Below, in pieces: positions 27,219 through 35,873 of a stretch of 64,000 nt of DNA. Location: positions 1 through 64,000 of the forward strand of contig JAFAGA010000043.1 of the NCBI GenBank assembly GCA_023423045.1, given 5' to 3'. The stretch comes from Bacillota bacterium. GTDB taxonomy: Bacteria; Bacillota; Clostridia; Lachnospirales; Lachnospiraceae. The position numbers were made by a program, and so were the translations under genes. The notes below the pieces were generated by a model that saw only the letters and a program-made list of their open reading frames with translations, searched no databases and was not told where the DNA came from. The number at the start of each line of letters is the position of its first letter. The first letter of the stretch is position 1.

Positions 27219-27247
27219 TGGTCAAAGAAGGAAAACTATTATATAAT
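27219..27247 (+). promoter_or_regulatory. Promoter candidate for the cobalamin operon
   Basis: TGGTCA (27219-27224) and a perfect TATAAT (27242-27247) are spaced by 17 bp, about 110 bp upstream of the B12 riboswitch. The two-hairpin repeat copy B begins 4 bp after the -10 box and would be in the transcribed leader. Confidence 0.45.
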
Positions 27248-27250
27248 GAG

Positions 27251-27332
27251 GCGTAGTGAGGAAATGCAAGCTTGCTTGCATTTCCGATCGGAGCAACAAG
27301 ATTATGAACAGGGTCTAGGTTCATGATCTAAT
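27251..27332. repeat. Two-hairpin repeat element, copy B
   Basis: This 82-bp element has the same GCGTAGTGAG opening and GTTCATGAT-TAAT end as the copy at 23056. Hairpin 1 is a perfect 11-bp stem (27261-27284). Hairpin 2 pairs 27302-27310 with 27319-27327. The stem-1 positions that differ between the copies do so in pairs, keeping the base pairing. It lies between the promoter and the cobalamin riboswitch. Confidence 0.7.
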
Positions 27333-27351
27333 GAAAAACAATTAAATACAT

Positions 27352-27522
27352 TTAAGGTGTCAGAAAGCATATGCTTGGTTCTGATGAAAAGGGAAACAGG
27401 TGCAAATCCTGTACGAACTCGTCACTGTGATAAGGGAGTTCCGGCAAATACGTCACTGATTTATAATCGGGAAGGCTGCCGTGAATGATGATCTTTCAGC
27501 CAGGAGACCTGCCTTAGATGAA
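27352..27522 (+). promoter_or_regulatory. Cobalamin (B12) riboswitch
   Basis: The leader shows the conserved adenosylcobalamin aptamer elements in order: AAGGTG near 27354, AAAAGGGAA near 27384, the core CAGGTGCAAATCCTGTACG, then GTCACTGTGA, GGGAAGGC, GATGATC and the B12 box AGCCAGGAGACCTGCC at 27498-27513. It precedes the 23-kb cobalamin locus and should switch it off when B12 is plentiful, through the terminator at 27588-27623. Confidence 0.95.
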
Positions 27523-27587
27523 GTTGAAACAGCCACGAGAAACTGGTTTGTAATTCTTTAGACAGGTCTAAAACTATGTCTATTTTT

Positions 27588-27623
27588 ACCTCCATGCCTT
27601 TTTGTGGCATTGGAGGTTTTTTT
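27588..27623 (+). terminator. Riboswitch-controlled terminator that also covers the cbiP ribosome binding site
   Basis: ACCTCCATGCC (27588-27598) pairs with GGCATTGGAGGT (27606-27617, one bulge or mismatch) and is followed by seven T. The 3' arm contains TTGGAGG, the only ribosome binding site for the ATG at 27627. The same stem can therefore end transcription and hide the start site. Confidence 0.85.
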
Positions 27624-27626
27624 GTT

Positions 27627-29153
27627 ATGACGAAAGTAATTATGGTGCAGGGGACGATGTCCAATGCAGGTAAAAGTTTATTGGTGGCAGGGCTATGCAG
27701 GCTTCTGAAGCAGGATGGCTACCGGGTGGCACCCTTCAAATCTCAGAACATGGCTCTCAATTCCTATATTACGGAAGAGGGGCTGGAGATGGGAAGAGCC
27801 CAGGTGATGCAGGCGGAAGCTGCAGGAATAAAGCCCTCGGTGCTGATGAATCCAATTTTACTAAAGCCCACCAACGATATCGGTTCCCAGGTGATTGTCC
27901 ATGGGGAGGTCATCGGCAATATGAAAGCAAGGGATTATTTTGCTTATAAGAGAAAGCTGATTCCCGATATTAAGAGAGCTTATGAGGAGTTAGAGAAACA
28001 GGCGGATATTATCGTCGTGGAGGGGGCGGGGAGCCCCGCGGAGATTAACCTGAAGGAGAATGATATTGTGAATATGGGGCTGGCGGAGATTCTGGATGCG
28101 CCGGTCATTTTGGTAGGGGATATCGACCGGGGAGGTGTATTTGCCCAGTTGATTGGAACACTGATGCTTCTGGAGGAGCAGGAAAAAGCAAGGGTGAAGG
28201 GATTGATCATCAATAAATTCCGGGGAGATAAGTCGATTCTGGATCCGGGTATCGTGATGCTGGAAGAAAAGAGTGGCGTACCGGTAATCGGAGTCGTCCC
28301 TTATATGAATATCAGTCTGGAGGATGAGGACAGTCTCTCGGATCGGTTTGAACACAGGGATGAGGACCAGATTGATATAGCAGTGATTCGGTTCCCGAGG
28401 ATCTCTAATTTTACGGATTTTTCAGTATTTGAAAGAATTCAAGGGGTATCCGTCCGCTATGTGGATGCTGTCTCAAAATTACATCGTCCGGATATGATCA
28501 TACTGCCCGGCAGTAAGAACACCATCGGCGATCTGCGGTGGATGCGGCAGAACGGCCTGGAGGCAGCGGTAAAAAAGAGGAAGAATGATTGTATGATCTT
28601 TGGAATCTGCGGAGGCTACCAGATGCTGGGGCGTGCCATATCGGATCCTCATGGTGTCGAGGAAGGCGGCATGATTCGGGGTATGGAGTTGCTGCCCATG
28701 GAAACGGTCATGGGAAGAGAGAAGGTACGGACCCAGGTGGAAGGCACCTTCGCAGAGATGCCCGGAATTCTGGCCGCTCTGTTCGGCATGAAGGTAAAGG
28801 GTTATGAGATACACATGGGAGTCAGCAAGGTGGACACAGACTGCCGGCCCCTGTGCACTTTATCAGGCAGGACGGGAGGGGATGACCGCCGGGAGGGATA
28901 TGATTATGAGAAGGAAGATGGGGTAGCCGCAGATAATGTATATGGAACCTATGTGCACGGGATCTTTGATGAAGGCGGGATAGCACAGACCATAGTAGGT
29001 GAGCTTGCCCGGCAAAAGGGCCTGTCCCTGGAAGACGGGCTGACGACGGATTATGAGAGCTTTAAACAATCCCAATATGATAAGCTGGCGGATACCTTAA
29101 GAGAGTATCTGGATATGGAAGCGATCTATCGGATTCTGGAGGATAAAGCATGA
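27627..29153 (+). CDS. cbiP: Cobyric acid synthase (CbiP/CobQ)
   Basis: The enzyme amidates the b, d, e and g side chains of adenosylcobyrinic a,c-diamide with glutamine and ATP. The 508 residues match the family. The N-terminal dethiobiotin-synthetase-like domain has GTMSNAGKSLLVAGL as its P-loop. The C-terminal class I amidotransferase domain has Cys in FGICGGYQMLG and His in YVHGIFDEG. ATG at 27627 is chosen because the protein start MTKVIMVQGTMSNAGKS fits the family. A frame from 27576 would read through the terminator. It is the first gene under the B12 riboswitch and overlaps cobT by ATGA. Confidence 0.95.
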   Translation: MTKVIMVQGTMSNAGKSLLVAGLCRLLKQDGYRVAPFKSQNMALNSYITEEGLEMGRAQVMQAEAAGIKPSVLMNPILLKPTNDIGSQVIVHGEVIGNMKARDYFAYKRKLIPDIKRAYEELEKQADIIVVEGAGSPAEINLKENDIVNMGLAEILDAPVILVGDIDRGGVFAQLIGTLMLLEEQEKARVKGLIINKFRGDKSILDPGIVMLEEKSGVPVIGVVPYMNISLEDEDSLSDRFEHRDEDQIDIAVIRFPRISNFTDFSVFERIQGVSVRYVDAVSKLHRPDMIILPGSKNTIGDLRWMRQNGLEAAVKKRKNDCMIFGICGGYQMLGRAISDPHGVEEGGMIRGMELLPMETVMGREKVRTQVEGTFAEMPGILAALFGMKVKGYEIHMGVSKVDTDCRPLCTLSGRTGGDDRREGYDYEKEDGVAADNVYGTYVHGIFDEGGIAQTIVGELARQKGLSLEDGLTTDYESFKQSQYDKLADTLREYLDMEAIYRILEDKA

Positions 29154-30310
29154 GCAGATTTCATTTAGACAGGATAGGGTCCATGACAAGGGAAGAGTTG
29201 GAGAATATTAATATTGACCCACCGGACAGACGGCTGCAGCAAAGTATAAAGGAAATCTGGGATGGGATTGCAAAGCCGCTGGACGGACTGGGAGAGTTCG
29301 AGGGCATTATTTCACGAATCGGTGCAATGACGGGGACCGCGCAGATCGATCTTTCCAGGAAAGCGGTAATTGTCATGTGTGCGGATAACGGAATTGTAGA
29401 GGAGGGAGTAAGCCAGTCAGGCCAGGAGGTTACGGCAGTTGTTGCCTCTAATCTGGTTAAGGGTGTGGCTTCCGTCTGCAAGATGGCGAAGAAGGCCGGA
29501 GCGGATCTTTTTCCTGTGGATATCGGAATTAACCGGGAGGATGTAATTCCCGGACTCCTTCGGCACAAGATAGCTCCGGGAACGAAGAATTTCAGAAAAG
29601 AGCCTGCCATGTCGGAGAAGGAGGCGCTAAAAGCAATCGGCATCGGTATCCGTATAGCATCGGAATGCGCAGCCAGAGGATATCAGATACTTGCAACCGG
29701 TGAGATGGGGATCGGCAATACCACGACCAGCAGCGCCATGGCAGCGGCAATGCTTCCCTGTGAGGTAGAAGAAATCACCGGGAGAGGAGCCGGTCTCAGT
29801 GCTGGAGGTCTGGAGCACAAATGCCGGGTCATTCGGGATTCACTGGATTGTTACCGGCTGCATCATGAAGAAACGCTCCGAATCCTTGCAACCGTGGGAG
29901 GCTTTGATATTGCAGGCCTGGCAGGAGTATTCATCGGCGGAGCAGTAAATCACATACCGGTAGTCATAGACGGAGTGATCAGTGCGGTGGCAGCCTTGAC
30001 GGCCCAGCGGCTGGTTCCAGGGGTCAGGAATTATATGATTGCCTCCCACAAAAGCAGGGAGCCGGGAGCAAAAAAGGTGCTGGAAGAATTGGAGCTGCAT
30101 CCGGTGCTGGACGCTTCTCTGGCATTAGGAGAGGGCACGGGAGCCGTAATGATGCTTTCTCTGCTGGACACGGTCCTTCCGGTGTATCAGGAACGAACAA
30201 CCTTTGAGGATTACAGGATGGAGCAATATTCCCGCTATCAGGCGAAGGGACAGACAGCAGGAAATGGCAGCCAAGTTGTATCAAATCGATCAGTAATGGA
30301 GGAAGCATGA
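29150..30310 (+). CDS. cobT: Nicotinate-nucleotide:dimethylbenzimidazole phosphoribosyltransferase
   Basis: CobT activates the lower-ligand base to alpha-ribazole phosphate, using nicotinate mononucleotide as donor. The 386 residues include the substrate region KPLDGLGEFE, the VVMCADNGIVEEGVSQSG segment, GEMGIGNTTTSSA and the catalytic Glu in LGEGTGAVM. The last 30 residues form a polar tail beyond the usual end. It starts within the stop of cbiP and its stop overlaps cobU, which indicates translational coupling. Which base it activates cannot be told from sequence. Confidence 0.95.
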   Translation: MSRFHLDRIGSMTREELENINIDPPDRRLQQSIKEIWDGIAKPLDGLGEFEGIISRIGAMTGTAQIDLSRKAVIVMCADNGIVEEGVSQSGQEVTAVVASNLVKGVASVCKMAKKAGADLFPVDIGINREDVIPGLLRHKIAPGTKNFRKEPAMSEKEALKAIGIGIRIASECAARGYQILATGEMGIGNTTTSSAMAAAMLPCEVEEITGRGAGLSAGGLEHKCRVIRDSLDCYRLHHEETLRILATVGGFDIAGLAGVFIGGAVNHIPVVIDGVISAVAALTAQRLVPGVRNYMIASHKSREPGAKKVLEELELHPVLDASLALGEGTGAVMMLSLLDTVLPVYQERTTFEDYRMEQYSRYQAKGQTAGNGSQVVSNRSVMEEA

Positions 30311-30948
30311 TTATAGCAATCATCGGAGGCAGCGGAAGCGGAAAATCTGCATATGCCGAGTCATTGGCAGTCTCACTGGCCGGAGAGGGACCGCTGTATT
30401 ATCTGGCGACAATGCAAATCTATGATAAAGAAGGCGAAAAGAAAGCAAAACGTCATCGGGAGCTGAGGGCCGGGAAGGGATTTATAACCATCGAGCAGTC
30501 CATGGATATCGCAGAGGCCGCAGTGAGGATAGAAGCGGAAGGCAGTACTTTGCTGCTGGAGTGCATGTCCAATCTGGCCGCAAATGAAATGTTCTCTGAG
30601 GATGGTCAGAAATCAGAGGTATTCTCGGAGGAAGAACAGGAGCAGGAAGGGCCTTCGGAAGCGGGACAGAAGCAGAAAGCGGGACAAAAGCAGGAGGCAG
30701 GGTTTGTGTCAAAAATCATGGGAGATATTCGGTGTCTTGCCAGGGAGTCGAAGCATCTTATAGTGGTTACCAATAATGTGTTTGAAGATGGCATAGAATA
30801 TGGTGCTGCAACTGCAAGCTATATGGAAGTGCTGGGCAAGGTGAATGAGAGACTGGCCAAAGAGGCGGATGCGGTGGTTGAGGTTGTGGTCGGGCTTCCC
30901 GTACCGGCTAAAGGAGCAGAAATTCTGTGTCAGGGAGAGAATTTATGA
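30307..30948 (+). CDS. cobU: Adenosylcobinamide kinase/guanylyltransferase (CobU) with low-complexity insert
   Basis: CobU phosphorylates adenosylcobinamide and then transfers GMP to it. The P-loop is GGSGSGKSAYAE near the N-terminus, YLATMQIYDKE follows, and the last third has TNNVFEDGIEYG and a RLAKEADAVVEVVVGLP end. Residues about 98-136 are a Glu/Gln/Lys-rich insert that normal CobU lacks. It includes two 18-bp DNA repeats at 30661-30678 and 30679-30696 (15 of 18 identical). The insert sits in a loop between LLECMSNLAANEMF and the next strand, so activity may survive. It overlaps cobT and cobS by ATGA. Confidence 0.88.
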   Translation: MIIAIIGGSGSGKSAYAESLAVSLAGEGPLYYLATMQIYDKEGEKKAKRHRELRAGKGFITIEQSMDIAEAAVRIEAEGSTLLLECMSNLAANEMFSEDGQKSEVFSEEEQEQEGPSEAGQKQKAGQKQEAGFVSKIMGDIRCLARESKHLIVVTNNVFEDGIEYGAATASYMEVLGKVNERLAKEADAVVEVVVGLPVPAKGAEILCQGENL

Positions 30949-31715
30949 CATTATTCAGAGCATGTTTAATATCATTTTCCATTTATTCCAAAGTCCCTGT
31001 CCCCCAGTTGGAATGGAGAGATGAGGATATGAGATATGTTCTATGCTTTTTTCCGTGGATTGGTGCGGTGATAGGAGGACTGGCCGTACTCTGGGGAATG
31101 CTCTGCACCGGGCTGAAGCTTGGCCCCGGTTTGTACGGCGCGGTGGGAACTGCAATTCCCTTGCTTGTGTCCGGCGGCTTTCATGTGGATGGATTTATGG
31201 ATACCATGGATGCCTTTCATTCTTATCAAAATAGGGAGAAGAAGCTGGAGATTTTAAAGGATCCCCATATTGGGGCATTTTCTGTGATACAGATTGTGGT
31301 ATATTACTTGATCTATTTAGGGGCCTATACCGAGATTGGGAGCTTCAGGGCCCTGGTTATGGTGGGAGCGGGTTATTATCTGTCCCGTACCTTGAGCGGA
31401 ATTGGAGTGGTTACTCTGCAAGGAGCAAAAAAAGAAGGGCTGCTCTATCTGTTCTCCAGCAAGGCTCATGAAAAAACCGTGAAGCTCTGGCTATACGGCC
31501 AGCTGCTGCTATGTGCCTTTGGAATGGTATGGTTGTCATTGTGGACCGGAATTGCTGTGACTGTCGGTGCCCTCCTCACCTTTGGCTATTACCGGCGCCG
31601 CTGCTATAAAGAATTGGATGGGATTACCGGAGATACGGCAGGATATTTTGTGACTCTTTGTGAAGGGGTTATGATTGTGATCATAGCGCTTTGCTGTATC
31701 GCGGGTTTAATCTAG
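30945..31715 (+). CDS. cobS: Cobalamin synthase (adenosylcobinamide-GDP ribazoletransferase)
   Basis: This membrane enzyme joins adenosylcobinamide-GDP to alpha-ribazole (phosphate), closing the nucleotide loop. The 256 residues have about six helices, the SGGFHVDGFMDTMDAFHS motif with its acidic metal ligands, and ELDGITGDTAGYFV near the end. ATG at 30945 is used because AGGGAGA precedes it and it overlaps the cobU stop by ATGA. An upstream codon at 30927 in frame lacks a site. A 111-bp gap without a clear terminator follows. Confidence 0.95.
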   Translation: MTLFRACLISFSIYSKVPVPQLEWRDEDMRYVLCFFPWIGAVIGGLAVLWGMLCTGLKLGPGLYGAVGTAIPLLVSGGFHVDGFMDTMDAFHSYQNREKKLEILKDPHIGAFSVIQIVVYYLIYLGAYTEIGSFRALVMVGAGYYLSRTLSGIGVVTLQGAKKEGLLYLFSSKAHEKTVKLWLYGQLLLCAFGMVWLSLWTGIAVTVGALLTFGYYRRRCYKELDGITGDTAGYFVTLCEGVMIVIIALCCIAGLI

Positions 31716-31826
31716 CGGTATCGTGGAGCTGCAGATTAAAGCGGCGGCCGGCAGATTGGCCTGCGTACAGAGCTTTGTAAAGTAATTGAGCCATATCAGA
31801 GAATGAAAGGAGAAAGAGGATAGTTC

Positions 31827-32210
31827 ATGAATTTATATATCGGCGGATGCGCCCAGGGAAAATTAAATTATGTGCTGAAGCGGACGGGGATTTCTTCGAA
31901 GCAGGTTGCGGAGGGTGAAAAGTGGCTGCCGGAGGATGAACTGAAAGAGGTGAAAATCATCAATCACTTTCATCTTCTGGTGAAGAGATTGATAAAAGAC
32001 GGCGGCAACCCCGAAAGCCTGGCAGAAGATCTGATCATACGCTGCCCGCAGCTGATGATTATCTCGGATGAAGTGGGTAATGGAATTGTACCGATGTCAA
32101 AAGAGGACAGGGAGTATCGGGAAAGGCTGGGAAGAATTCTCTGCAGTCTGGCTGCCAGGGCAGAAAGGGTGGAGCGAATTATATGCGGAATGGGACAAAG
32201 AATCAAATAG
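31827..32210 (+). CDS. Short CobU-like protein with degenerate P-loop
   Basis: The 127-residue protein aligns by eye with both ends of CobU. The start MNLYIGGCAQGKLNYVL matches the P-loop position but has Leu instead of Ser/Thr after the GK. The end, DEVGNGIVPMSKEDREYRERLG followed by ERVERIICGMGQRIK, matches the CobU C-terminus. The middle is short. It may be an accessory subunit, a non-catalytic paralogue or a minimal kinase. It stands 27 bp before cobC overlaps its end, inside the cobalamin operon, so a role in nucleotide-loop assembly is likely. Confidence 0.65.
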   Translation: MNLYIGGCAQGKLNYVLKRTGISSKQVAEGEKWLPEDELKEVKIINHFHLLVKRLIKDGGNPESLAEDLIIRCPQLMIISDEVGNGIVPMSKEDREYRERLGRILCSLAARAERVERIICGMGQRIK

Positions 32211-32815
32211 AGCTGGTCCTGATCCGGCATGGTGAGACACCCTCCAATGAATTGGGTAGATATATCGGAAGAACCGAAGAGGGTTTATCTGAAAAAGGAA
32301 GAAATCACTTGCTATTCTACAAGGAAGCCGGAATGTATCCCATGGAAGGGATACTGGTATCCAGTCCCATGAAACGATGCCGGGAGACAGCTGAGGTGCT
32401 TTATGGAAGCAGAAGATCCATATTGATCGACGAGTGGCGGGAGATTGATTTTGGCAGGTTTGAAGGAAAGAGTTACCGTGAGCTGTCCGGAGATAAGGAC
32501 TATCAGGCATGGCTGGACAGCAATGGAGAGCTTCCTTTTCCGGAGGGAGAGAGCAGAGAGGCGTTCATGCTAAGGTGCCGGAGGGGATTGCAGCAGCTTT
32601 CCCGGCTCGCTGCCTGTGATAACAGCAAGCCGGCCAGCGTGATTGCGATTGTCCATGGCGGAACAATTATGGCACTGCTAAGCTCCCTTTGCAGCGGAGG
32701 ATATTATGATTACCAATGCAGGAACGGAGAGGGCTATCGTTGCTGTCTTACGATAGGCAGCGAGGACGAGATCCGGCTGGAGTGGGAAGAAAAGCTGGAA
32801 AGGAAAAACGGATGA
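32183..32815 (+). CDS. cobC: Alpha-ribazole phosphatase (CobC), histidine phosphatase family
   Basis: This 210-residue phosphoglycerate-mutase-like phosphatase removes the phosphate from alpha-ribazole phosphate or adenosylcobalamin phosphate. The catalytic RHG motif is in LIRHGETPSN. SSPMKRCRETAE, the EIDFGRFEGKSY loop and the second His in VHGGTIMAL complete the site. GGAG lies 8 bp before the ATG. It overlaps the preceding CobU-like gene by 28 bp and cbiB by ATGA. The operon position makes the assignment much stronger than sequence alone would. Confidence 0.88.
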   Translation: MRNGTKNQIELVLIRHGETPSNELGRYIGRTEEGLSEKGRNHLLFYKEAGMYPMEGILVSSPMKRCRETAEVLYGSRRSILIDEWREIDFGRFEGKSYRELSGDKDYQAWLDSNGELPFPEGESREAFMLRCRRGLQQLSRLAACDNSKPASVIAIVHGGTIMALLSSLCSGGYYDYQCRNGEGYRCCLTIGSEDEIRLEWEEKLERKNG

Positions 32816-33861
32816 TATATCATATTGCAAGCTTTTTTATTGGATTTGTAATGGACCTGCTGTTTGGGGATCCCCACTGGCTATGGCACCCCATCCGGCT
32901 CATCGGCCGCCTGATTGCGAGCCTGGACCGGACGCTTCTGGGAGCTGTACGGAGGAGTAAGGGAGAGAATGTCAGAGGGAAGGCCGGAGAGCACATCGAA
33001 GGATGGGCCGGAAGGTCGGACGGAGAACGCCGGGGGGAATTCTGGCTGGGAATTCTGATGACTGCCCTGGTCTTGTTAATCACCGGGGCCGTGTCCTATC
33101 TCCTTCTTGCTATTTCATACCGGACCGCGCCTTTGCTGGGAATGGCGGTGGAGAGCGTCATGACCTACCAGATTCTTGCGGCAAAATGCTTAAAGGTAGA
33201 GAGTATAAAGGTATATCACAGACTCAGAGAGAACGACCTGGAGGGAGCCAGAAAGGCCGTATCCATGATTGTCGGGCGGGATACGCAGCAGCTGGATGAA
33301 GAGGGGGTAGCCAAAGCGGCAATCGAAACCGTAGCGGAAAATACTTCGGATGGTGTGATTGCTCCGATGCTTTTTCTGGCGCTTGGGGGGCCGGTCCTGG
33401 GCTTCTTATATAAGGCGGTGAATACTATGGATTCCATGGTGGGATATAAGAATGACCGGTACCTTTTCTTTGGAAGGGCGGCGGCAAAACTGGACGATGC
33501 GCTGAATTATATTCCGGCAAGAATCAGTGCCCTGCTGATGATCTTATCCTGCCTCTTTGCCGGTGCCGATTATGATATGAAGTCTGCCTGGAAGATTTAT
33601 CTGCGGGACAGGAGGAAGCATTCCAGTCCGAATTCGGCTCATACGGAGGCAGTATGCGCCGGTGCGTTGGGGATACGTCTTGCAGGGGATGCCAAGTATT
33701 TTGGAAAAATAGTAAAAAAACCATACATCGGAGATGCGGTCAGGGCGGTGGAAGACCGGGATATTGTCAGGGTGAACCGATTAATGTATCTGACCACGGG
33801 CCTTTGTGAGGGGATCTGCCTGGTCTGCCTGCTATTAATCCATCGGTATTGGTTTTCTTGA
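32812..33861 (+). CDS. cbiB: Adenosylcobinamide-phosphate synthase (CbiB)
   Basis: This integral membrane enzyme attaches aminopropanol (phosphate) to adenosylcobyric acid. The 349 residues have the family start FVMDLLFGDPHWLWHPIR, the central EGVAKAAIETVAENTSDGVIAP motif, MDSMVGYKN, and HSSPNSAHTEA. A variable, charged loop of about 35 residues (about 48-80) after the first segment is longer than usual. ATG at 32812 overlaps the cobC stop. A longer frame to 32716 is rejected because it would overlap cobC by 100 bp. Confidence 0.93.
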   Translation: MIYHIASFFIGFVMDLLFGDPHWLWHPIRLIGRLIASLDRTLLGAVRRSKGENVRGKAGEHIEGWAGRSDGERRGEFWLGILMTALVLLITGAVSYLLLAISYRTAPLLGMAVESVMTYQILAAKCLKVESIKVYHRLRENDLEGARKAVSMIVGRDTQQLDEEGVAKAAIETVAENTSDGVIAPMLFLALGGPVLGFLYKAVNTMDSMVGYKNDRYLFFGRAAAKLDDALNYIPARISALLMILSCLFAGADYDMKSAWKIYLRDRRKHSSPNSAHTEAVCAGALGIRLAGDAKYFGKIVKKPYIGDAVRAVEDRDIVRVNRLMYLTTGLCEGICLVCLLLIHRYWFS

Positions 33862-33951
33862 TGCCTGCTGCAGAGCAGGCGGCGGGCAGCTAAGCTTCGG
33901 ACATTGTTTTTTGGATATTTTCATCAAATGGAAGGCTATAGGGAGAAAGGA

Positions 33952-35016
33952 ATGCTTCACGGCGGCGACATCTATCGTAACAAAGTAAATATTGATTTTT
34001 CGGTGAATATCAATCCCCTGGGGATGCCGGAAGGAGTGAAGGAGGCCCTCGCTCATGCCGTAGAGCATTGTGAGGAATATCCGGATATAAAGGCGGAGGC
34101 GCTAAAGGAAAGTATTTCGGCGCGGATTGGGGTTGGGAGTGAGGAGATAGTAACAGGAAACGGCGCTTCCGAGCTGTTTTGTGCCATTGTCCATGCCCTT
34201 CGCCCCAAGCGGACGGTAATTCCGGTTCCGTCCTTTTTCGGATATGAATGGGCGGCCCGGGCATCCCAGGGTGAGCTCATCTACTACCCGATGAAGGCGG
34301 AAGGGGGATATGTGCTGGAGGAGGGACTGCTCCGGTGCTTGACAGAGGAGGTGGATCTGCTGTTTTTGGCAAATCCCAATAATCCTGTCGGGAATCTCAT
34401 AGAGAGCAGCCTCCTTGAGAAAATAGCGAAGCATTGCAGCAAATGCGGAATAACCCTGGTCATTGACGAATGCTTTCTGGAATTTACCGGGGAGGAGGAG
34501 CAGCATTCCTATAAGAACAAATTGGACCGCTATCCGGGCATCATCGTAGTACGCGCCTTTACCAAGATATATGCCATACCGGGAGTGCGGCTGGGATACC
34601 TGGTCTGCGGCAGCTCCCAATTGAGGCAGAGGATAGAGGAGCAGCTGCCCGAATGGAATTTATCCGTATTTGCCCAGAGGGCGGGGATTGCGGCCTGTGA
34701 GCAGGAGGAGTATGTGGACAGGACGGTCGGATATATCAACCGGGAACGTGAGTATATGGTCGGGGAATTGGAGAAGATGGGGCTGAAGGTATATTCCTCC
34801 GATGCGAATTATCTTTTGTTGGAAACGGAGATGAATTTATATGACCGCCTGCTTGAGAAGGGGATTCTGATTCGAAATTGCAGCAATTACAGAGGGTTAG
34901 CTCAGGGCTTTTACCGGGTTGCGGTAAAAAAGCGCCAGGAAAACAAGATATTGCTGGATGCAATTCGAAAGCTGCGAGATGCATGTGATTGGGCGGATGC
35001 AGGAAGGAGTCGGTGA
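33952..35016 (+). CDS. cobD: L-threonine-O-3-phosphate decarboxylase (CobD)
   Basis: This PLP enzyme of the HisC-like aminotransferase fold makes (R)-1-amino-2-propanol phosphate for the CbiB step. The start MLHGGDIYRN at 33952 matches family members and has AGGGAG about 6 bp upstream. Farther in-frame codons at 33904 and 33928 are not supported. The motifs are FSVNINPLG, NPNNPVGN, VIDECFLEF, and the PLP lysine Lys205 in FTKIYAIPGVRLGY. The length is 354 residues. Its stop codon overlaps the cbiC start (TGATG). The symbol follows Salmonella usage. Confidence 0.93.
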   Translation: MLHGGDIYRNKVNIDFSVNINPLGMPEGVKEALAHAVEHCEEYPDIKAEALKESISARIGVGSEEIVTGNGASELFCAIVHALRPKRTVIPVPSFFGYEWAARASQGELIYYPMKAEGGYVLEEGLLRCLTEEVDLLFLANPNNPVGNLIESSLLEKIAKHCSKCGITLVIDECFLEFTGEEEQHSYKNKLDRYPGIIVVRAFTKIYAIPGVRLGYLVCGSSQLRQRIEEQLPEWNLSVFAQRAGIAACEQEEYVDRTVGYINREREYMVGELEKMGLKVYSSDANYLLLETEMNLYDRLLEKGILIRNCSNYRGLAQGFYRVAVKKRQENKILLDAIRKLRDACDWADAGRSR

Positions 35017-35756
35017 TGACGGAAATGAAATCAGAGGAGCTGTTATCAGAAAAGGTGCTGCTGGAAGGGGAAGCGTCAGTAGAGAAATTATCGGCAGAGG
35101 AATTGTCGGGAGGAGCTTTGTTAGAAGCCTTGGAGGTATTGCTGCCGGAAGAGATTGAGAAGCGCAGCTTTGAGATTATTGCAGCGGAGCTGGAGGAACG
35201 GAGCATCCGGTTAAGGCCGGAGCAGGAGATGGTGATTAAGCGTGCTATCCATACCAGCGCAGACTTTGATTATGCCGATACCCTCACCTTTTCCGAAGGA
35301 GCAGTGGAACGGGCCAGGGAGCTGATCCGGGAAGGTGCGGATATTGTGACGGACACAAACATGGCTCTTGCCGGAATTAATAAGAATGTCCTGGCACGCT
35401 ACGGAGGTAAGGCCCATTGCTTTATGGCAGAGGAGAAAGTGGCGGAATTGGCCAGGGAGAGGCAGACCACCAGGGCGGCGGTAAGCATGGAGATGGCATC
35501 CTGCCTGGACAAGCCGGTGATATTTGCGGTTGGAAATGCTCCCACCGCATTGATACAGCTCCATGAGATGCTGACAAAGAACTTATACCGGCCGGCCTTC
35601 ATCATCGGGGTACCGGTGGGCTTTGTCAATGTGGTGGCAGCAAAGGAGCTGATTATTCATACCGACATCCCCCATATTGTAAACCGGGGCAGAAAAGGAG
35701 GGAGCAATGTGGCGGCGGCTATCTGCAATGCGATCCTCTATGGGCTGAGCAGATAG
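35016..35756 (+). CDS. cbiC: Cobalt-precorrin-8 methylmutase (CbiC) with N-terminal extension
   Basis: CbiC moves the C11 methyl group to C12 to give cobyrinic acid. The catalytic His is His79 in IHTSADFDYADTL, then DTNMALAGINK, GNAPTALIQLHEM, and the end HIVNRGRKGGSNVAAA. The protein has 246 residues against about 210 for typical members. The extra 36 or so lie at the N-terminus and are Glu/Leu/Ser-rich and repetitive. ATG at 35016 is supported by AAGGAGT and coupling with cobD. An internal start is possible but no clear site is seen. Confidence 0.92.
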   Translation: MTEMKSEELLSEKVLLEGEASVEKLSAEELSGGALLEALEVLLPEEIEKRSFEIIAAELEERSIRLRPEQEMVIKRAIHTSADFDYADTLTFSEGAVERARELIREGADIVTDTNMALAGINKNVLARYGGKAHCFMAEEKVAELARERQTTRAAVSMEMASCLDKPVIFAVGNAPTALIQLHEMLTKNLYRPAFIIGVPVGFVNVVAAKELIIHTDIPHIVNRGRKGGSNVAAAICNAILYGLSR

Positions 35757-35873
35757 GTTGAAAATATTGTGCCTGCATGATGTGAAAGAAAGCAGGCTCT
35801 CACTTTTTAATGTTTGCGGATTGCAAGGAAGGGACGTAAGAGTTCAGCCTGTAGCAGGGAGGAGAAAGATTCG

